From Sympetrum striolatum (taxonomy: Eukaryota; Arthropoda; Insecta; Odonata; Libellulidae), in the NCBI GenBank assembly GCA_947579665.1, contig OX388351.1, forward strand, positions 58,722,939 to 58,786,938: DNA of 64,000 nt. The letters are read 5' to 3'. Each line of letters opens with the position of its first letter. The first letter of the stretch is position 1. The notes under the pieces were generated by a model. That model saw only the letters and a program-made list of their open reading frames with translations, was not told the DNA's origin and made no database searches. The position numbers and the translations under genes are program-made. Positions 59,508 through 64,000 of this stretch are shown here, one piece after another.

Positions 59508-61358
59508 TAAGTTAAACCAATAATTCATATTCAAATATGCATTCGATCTTGCTTTATAGAAATAATTGCTTTTTTGATCTTAAAGTTCCGGTATTTTAGA
59601 AAGTTGTCGTCACCGAATTTCATGTGTAAGACGACGTTCTGTCGAAAGTTCTTCAGTGGTTGAGGTAAGCGAATCCAAGATAAATTCAGTTGAAGCTTAA
59701 TTGATCAATGATAATACCCGACATGAATGCATAATTTAAGAGAAATAACGCTAGATTATAGTTCTGACGCATATGAGACTCGAAACTCGGAATCTCTACA
59801 AACTCGCTGTTTGCACGATCTGTCCGGAAAAATTGTTGGAAATCAGTATGTGAAAATTTTTGTTAGCGTTCCATGCTGATCCAAACTGCATATATTTATC
59901 CTAAAATATATATGGCATTATATTTTTATTATTATGATTTCTTATATTTCAAAAGCTTGCAATGCCATCGTTCAGATTTAACGGCGTTCTTATCTCAATG
60001 CGATCTATATTTGGTTTTATTTACTGTTAAAAAAGAACCAGGCTTTTTTATTCCATGAGCCTCTGATTAAAATGTATCCTTCTTTTGTATTGTATTGCTA
60101 AATACATTTCGTGTTTAAATCCCAAATGGATCGCCGATTTCAAATTTGAGGAAATCGAATTAATGATTTTTTCAATATTCATCACTATTCCTTGAAGTTT
60201 GTTACTTTAATTTTCCGTTTATTACCATACCACCCGTCCTTTACCTGACATCCAACACTATAGAGGGCGCGGACATTGGGGTTTTACATAACGGAAATCT
60301 TAATTTGAAAATTATCCGTTATAAAATAAACCTGTTCATGGGTGTTGAGTGCAGTACTTGTCTGAATGAAATTAATTGATGTTTTACTAATTTGTAATTT
60401 TTTATTTTTCCATATTTGACAAACTGAACTTTCAATTCTCTCATCGATGGGCCTCTGCTATGCTTCGTTTCGAAAGGTAATGTCCACGGGATGGCCTTCG
60501 TGGAAGAATCGCGATGAACGACTTTGGATAAATTTTGTAAGTGCACTTGAGTGTTTTTGTCATGTAATGGTACTTCTAAATATTTTGAAATTCGCCGTTT
60601 AAGTGAAATAATTCTTGGATGAAAATTTTTGGAACATTTGAAAAGAACTGTGCGTAATATTATTAAATTTTGTGTGTTTTTCTAGATAATAGTTGAAGCG
60701 AAGAGAGTGCATGAAATTACAATGTTACTGTTAGGGATAGGAAATTAAAGAAACGCATTTTAGTCAAGTGGCTCTTCTTTTTTTAAGTAAGACAATGCAA
60801 AGAGGCATTCCAATTTAAAGCGAAATGATTATGGAATTCTTACTCGAATGCAATTCTTCTCAGCAAAAAATATTTAATTTAAAGGTGGAGCTCGAGTTAT
60901 TCAAGATTATGATAAGTAATAATCTCTGACTTTATAATGTTGTGATAGTGTTAGTTATCTGATTTTATTAGACGGGGAATGACTCGAAGAAAACTTTCTG
61001 TATATACTACAGTGAGAGTATCGAGTCAACTTCTTAAGCAATTTTTTCGTCACTATATTCATTTATTAGAATCAGAATAAATGAGTACCTTATTGCATCA
61101 TGAGTTGATTGTATTGCGAACACTGTAATATACTTGCTGGCATTTTCTTATTGTCCTTAAGTTTAATTGTAGTTATTCATTAATGCAGATTGAAATTTTT
61201 TAAACGAGAGCTAGATATAACCTTCGGATCGTTCTTCGTTGCTGGAAGTTGCAGTATTAGATTTTTTAGTATCGAAGTACGTATTGAAGTACAATTATGT
61301 CGTGTAGCAATACGGTTCCCATTTTCCCCTTCATCTCGACTGGTCATCAGCTGACACT

Positions 61359-61969
61359 AACTTACAGACTATGTTTAACTCATCATCGTTATAATTTAAT
61401 TAGATAAAACTATTACTACACTTCCTTATCAATTAGCAAATATCAAACCTTTACCTTGCGAATGTATGCTTTATCATATTATTCAGACGATGGTCTTGTT
61501 CCACATATACTATTCGTAACTCAAACGCATATCGAGGGTAAAGCATTCTCTTCGGTATTAATATCTATTTGCTGTCTAAGCAGCGATTGGAATGTAATAG
61601 AATAATAGAGACGCCTCGGCAGTTTCTTCTTCTTTTCAGAGCTTTTTATTGTCGTTAATTCATTTCTCTGCAACTCAATCGTTCATTAAGCTTTCGTTTA
61701 CGCGATTCATAGATAAATCCGATGTTAAGTCCTCTCATCTCCGTTTACATTTTTCACTCTTTCGTACTTTGTGGACAAGGAGGTGGAATGGCGGTGACCG
61801 CCGAGATAAGAAAATAATATGTTGCGCTCTTTCATGCGTAAGAATATGAAAATCCCTTCATATGGAGAAAGATAGATTGATATAGATTTTTATTGGGGAT
61901 TCAACTGCATTAGAGTATTATTTCATAGTTATATTTTCTCTTAAACGATATTCTTAAATTCATTCATAG
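61359..61969. other. AT-rich stretch beyond the inverted duplication
   Basis: No similarity to the left flank (51.6-53.2 kb) was seen, so the duplicated unit ends at 61,358. One 66-codon frame lacks domain features. Confidence 0.4.
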
Positions 61970-62100
61970 GATATCGATTTTTACTTTCTCCATATACGAA
62001 GTATAGAGAAAGTATTGTTTTCATGAAAAAATTCGACTTCGAGATTTCAACGGAAATACACGTTTTGGGGTCCCTAGAACACGTTTTGACCATTTTCTGA
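61970..62100 (+). repeat. unique leader of the compound repeat
   Basis: ACTTTCTCCATATACGAAGT followed by ATAGAGAAAGTATTG forms an imperfect hairpin. The text up to the microsatellite (GAGATTTCAACGGAAATACA, CGTTTTGGGGTCC, GACCATTTTCTGAATGATGT) looks like a conserved head of an interspersed repeat that ends in (TG)n. I recall similar wording in other invertebrate genomes but cannot name the family. Confidence 0.4.
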
Positions 62101-62127
62101 ATGATGTCTGTGTGTATGTGTGTGTGT

Positions 62128-62216
<89 letters not shown>

Positions 62217-62243
62217 TGTGTGTGTGTGTATGTGTGTGTGTGA
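62101..62243. repeat. (TG)n microsatellite, about 140 bp
   Basis: Nearly pure TG dinucleotides with a few TA or TC interruptions. The apparent open frames in all three registers (Cys/Val repeats on plus, Thr/His repeats on minus) are artefacts. It directly abuts the 317-bp tandem units. Confidence 0.97.
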
Positions 62244-63675
62244 TAATGGGCGTTCTAACTCGAAAACTAAAAGTCGTATCAATACCAAACTTCATATATA
62301 GTACTGTTGTGTGTGCTGTCAGAGTTGATTAGTTTTTGGAGTAAATCCGTTAACCGGAAGTCGAGCTTTATTCATTAAAGCTCATTTCCGGTTTTCAAAA
62401 TATCTCCATAAATATGATATATACGTCTATTGTATTACTTATAAAAGTTTTAGATAGTATAATTTACTATAACTTTTGTATTTAACATATTTTTGTATCA
62501 CCGGTTCATTAGGAGTTATTCGTGAAATACTGATAAACCGGAAGAAGATGATTATGTACTTTGTGGGCGCTCTAACATGAAAACTGTTTGTCGGATCAAC
62601 ACGAAATTTCATACATAGTACTTTTATTACAGTTGTTAGAGTTTATTAGTTTTTGGAGTAAATCGGCTGACCGGAAGTCGAGCTTCATTCTTCAAAGCTC
62701 ATTTCCGGTTTTCAAAATATCTCCATTAATATGATATTTAGGTATATACTATTATTTATAAATGTTGTAGAAAATTTAATTTACTATAACTTTTGTATGA
62801 AACATATTTTTGCATCACCGGTTGATTAAGAGTTATTCGTGCAATACCGATAACCCGGGAAGTAGCTGTTATGTCTTTTGTGGGCGCTCTAACATGAAAA
62901 CCATTCGTTGTATCAACTTTAAATTCCACATATAGTGTTTTTGTTGGTGTCGTTAGAGTTGATTAGTTTTTGGAGTAAATCGGTCAACCGGAAGTCGAGC
63001 TTCATTCTACAAAGCTCATTTCCGGTTTTCAAAATATCTCCATAAATATGATATTTAGGTATATACTATTAATTATAAATGTTTTAGAAAATTTATCTTA
63101 CTATAACTTTTGTATGAAACATACTTTTATATCACCGATTGTTTAGGAGTTATTCATGAAATACCGATAAACCGGAAGTAGCTGTTATGTACTTTGTGGG
63201 CGCTCTCACATGAAAACTATTTGTCGTTTCAACACCAAATTTCATGTATATTACTTTGGTTGTTGTGATTAGAGTTTATTATTTTTTAGAGTATATCATT
63301 GAACCGGAAGTTGAGCTTTACTCTTCGAAGCTTATTTCCGATTTTGCAAAATACCTCTATAAATATGATATTTAGGTATATACTATTATTTTTAAAAGTT
63401 TTAGAAAAATTACTCTACTACACCTTTTGTATTAAACATATTTTTGTATCACTGATTGTTTAGGAGTTATTCGTGAAATACCGATAAACCGGAAGTTGCT
63501 GATTATTTACTTTGTGGGCGCTCTTACCTGAAAACTATTTGTCGTATCAACACCAAATTTCGTACATTTTATTTTGGTTGGTGTCATCAGAGTTGATTAG
63601 GTTTTGGAGGATATCGGTTTACCAGAAGTCGATCTTTATTTTTGGAAGCTCATTTCCGTTTTTGAAACATTTCAC
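62244..63675 (+). repeat. tandem array, 317-bp unit, about 4.5 copies
   Basis: GTGGGCGCTCTnACnTGAAAAC starts units at 62,248, 62,565, 62,882, 63,198 and 63,516 (spacings 317, 317, 316, 318). Each unit has GTCGTATCAACACCAAATTT, GAGTTGATTAGTTTTTGGAG, a hairpin (ACCGGAAGTCGAGCTT ... AAGCTCATTTCCGGT), TATAACTTTTGTAT and GGAGTTATTCGTGAAATACC. The last unit is partial and most diverged, and ends near 63,675. There is no coding capacity. Confidence 0.95.
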
Positions 63676-64000
63676 CATTAAACCTTAAGTAGTCTCGTGG
63701 GGTCAATGTGACATCAGGCGCTATATTACCGTCGGGATCACAGAAACTAATGAAGATATTTCAACCAAATTTTCGTTTTGTAAAAATGTTGTCCATGTTA
63801 TGATTATCTGAGGATTTTCTTAATGTCAAGTTATAAGAAGTATGCAATTTTAGCAGTGCTACCAAATTTACTGAAATAAATTTTAATAATTATCTAAACA
63901 TTATTTCAACAATTTTTAAGCACCTATACAAAAAATAATTCATAGGTAAGTATCAAAAAAATAATGAACACCATATCATGCATATAATCTGACGAAAATT
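63676..64000. other. AT-rich end of window, possible transposon edge
   Basis: CATTAAACCTTAAGTAGTCT, then CGTGGGGTCAATGTGACATC, follows the array. TTAA plus GGGGTCAnTGTGAC recalls the hairpin at 6031 and TTAA-targeting elements, but the window ends before a partner could be sought. Confidence 0.3.

Larger units (their letters stand above)
57505..61358. repeat. right arm of the inverted duplication
   Basis: Reverse-complement partner of 53,259-57,300, about 190 bp shorter overall because of net deletions (largest near 59,630). Identity is high throughout by eye and falls somewhat near the centre (57,505-57,760), where many substitutions occur. The outer end stops abruptly at 61,358. Confidence 0.93.

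Noticed and set aside
53259..61358. Foldback transposon explanation for the 8.1-kb inverted duplication
   Set aside because: No target-site duplication or terminal simple repeats at the borders, and the arms contain exon-like sequence. A segmental inverted duplication fits better.
61941..62301. Cys/Val and Thr/His repeat frames
   Set aside because: Direct translation of the (TG)n microsatellite.
62244..63675. CRISPR-like array
   Set aside because: The repeat is a full 317-bp tandem unit with no short repeats separated by unique spacers, and the context is eukaryotic.

Overview
The window looks like animal nuclear DNA, most probably from an insect or other arthropod with a repeat-rich, AT-rich genome. 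The signs are the absence of long open frames, dispersed tRNA-derived SINEs, 5'-truncated LINE tails, a non-autonomous hAT element, minisatellites, and intron-like sequence bounded by GT and AG. I cannot name the species. Almost none of the roughly 100 open frames above 60 codons looks like a gene. They are short, mostly lack domain-like composition, and often sit in simple repeats or antisense to one another.

Layout. From 1 to about 39 kb the DNA is AT-rich intergenic or intronic sequence. It is broken by moderately CpG-richer, apparently unique blocks (about 2.3-2.9, 7.8-8.6, 10.0-10.3, 12.4-12.9, 14.3-14.9, 16.2-16.9, 18.9-19.6, 21.2-21.8, 23.1-23.8, 26.0-26.4, 31.5-32.0, 33.4-34.6 and 37.1-37.7 kb). 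Scattered through it are SINEs (4.7, 11.8, 12.2 kb), LINE 3' fragments (3.2, 4.4, 17.0-17.6, 24.1-24.6, 24.8, 25.1-25.3, 29.7 kb), a foldback repeat (9.05-9.21 kb), hairpin-type motifs and small tandem duplications. At 39.99-40.97 kb lies a complete non-autonomous hAT-type element with a perfect 8-bp target duplication. Another CpG-richer block lies at 44.5-45.3 kb. A strikingly GC-rich 31-bp minisatellite occupies 49.68-50.29 kb.

The most interesting region is 51.5-61.4 kb. An imperfect inverted duplication has two arms of about 4 kb (53,259-57,300 and 57,505-61,358) around a spacer of about 200 bp. Each arm carries, head-to-head and reading outward, the same first exon of an unrecognised secreted-type protein (signal-peptide-like N-terminus, MNKCKLFK...). 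In the first 47 codons the two copies differ at four sites, all synonymous. Similarity at the protein level breaks down exactly after a GTGAG splice-donor-like site. A second exon-like block (TTFEDL...) follows about 1.3 kb downstream in each arm. A terminal-exon-like block lies at 51.56-51.66 kb, outside the duplicated segment, so the right-hand copy should lack it. Both copies show small lesions in the second block, so I treat the locus as a small secreted-protein gene with a truncated inverted duplicate, one or both possibly decayed.

The right end of the window (62.1-63.7 kb) is a compound repeat: a long (TG)n tract abutting about 4.5 tandem copies of a 317-bp unit. Each unit contains a hairpin built on ACCGGAAGTCGAGCTT and its near-complement.
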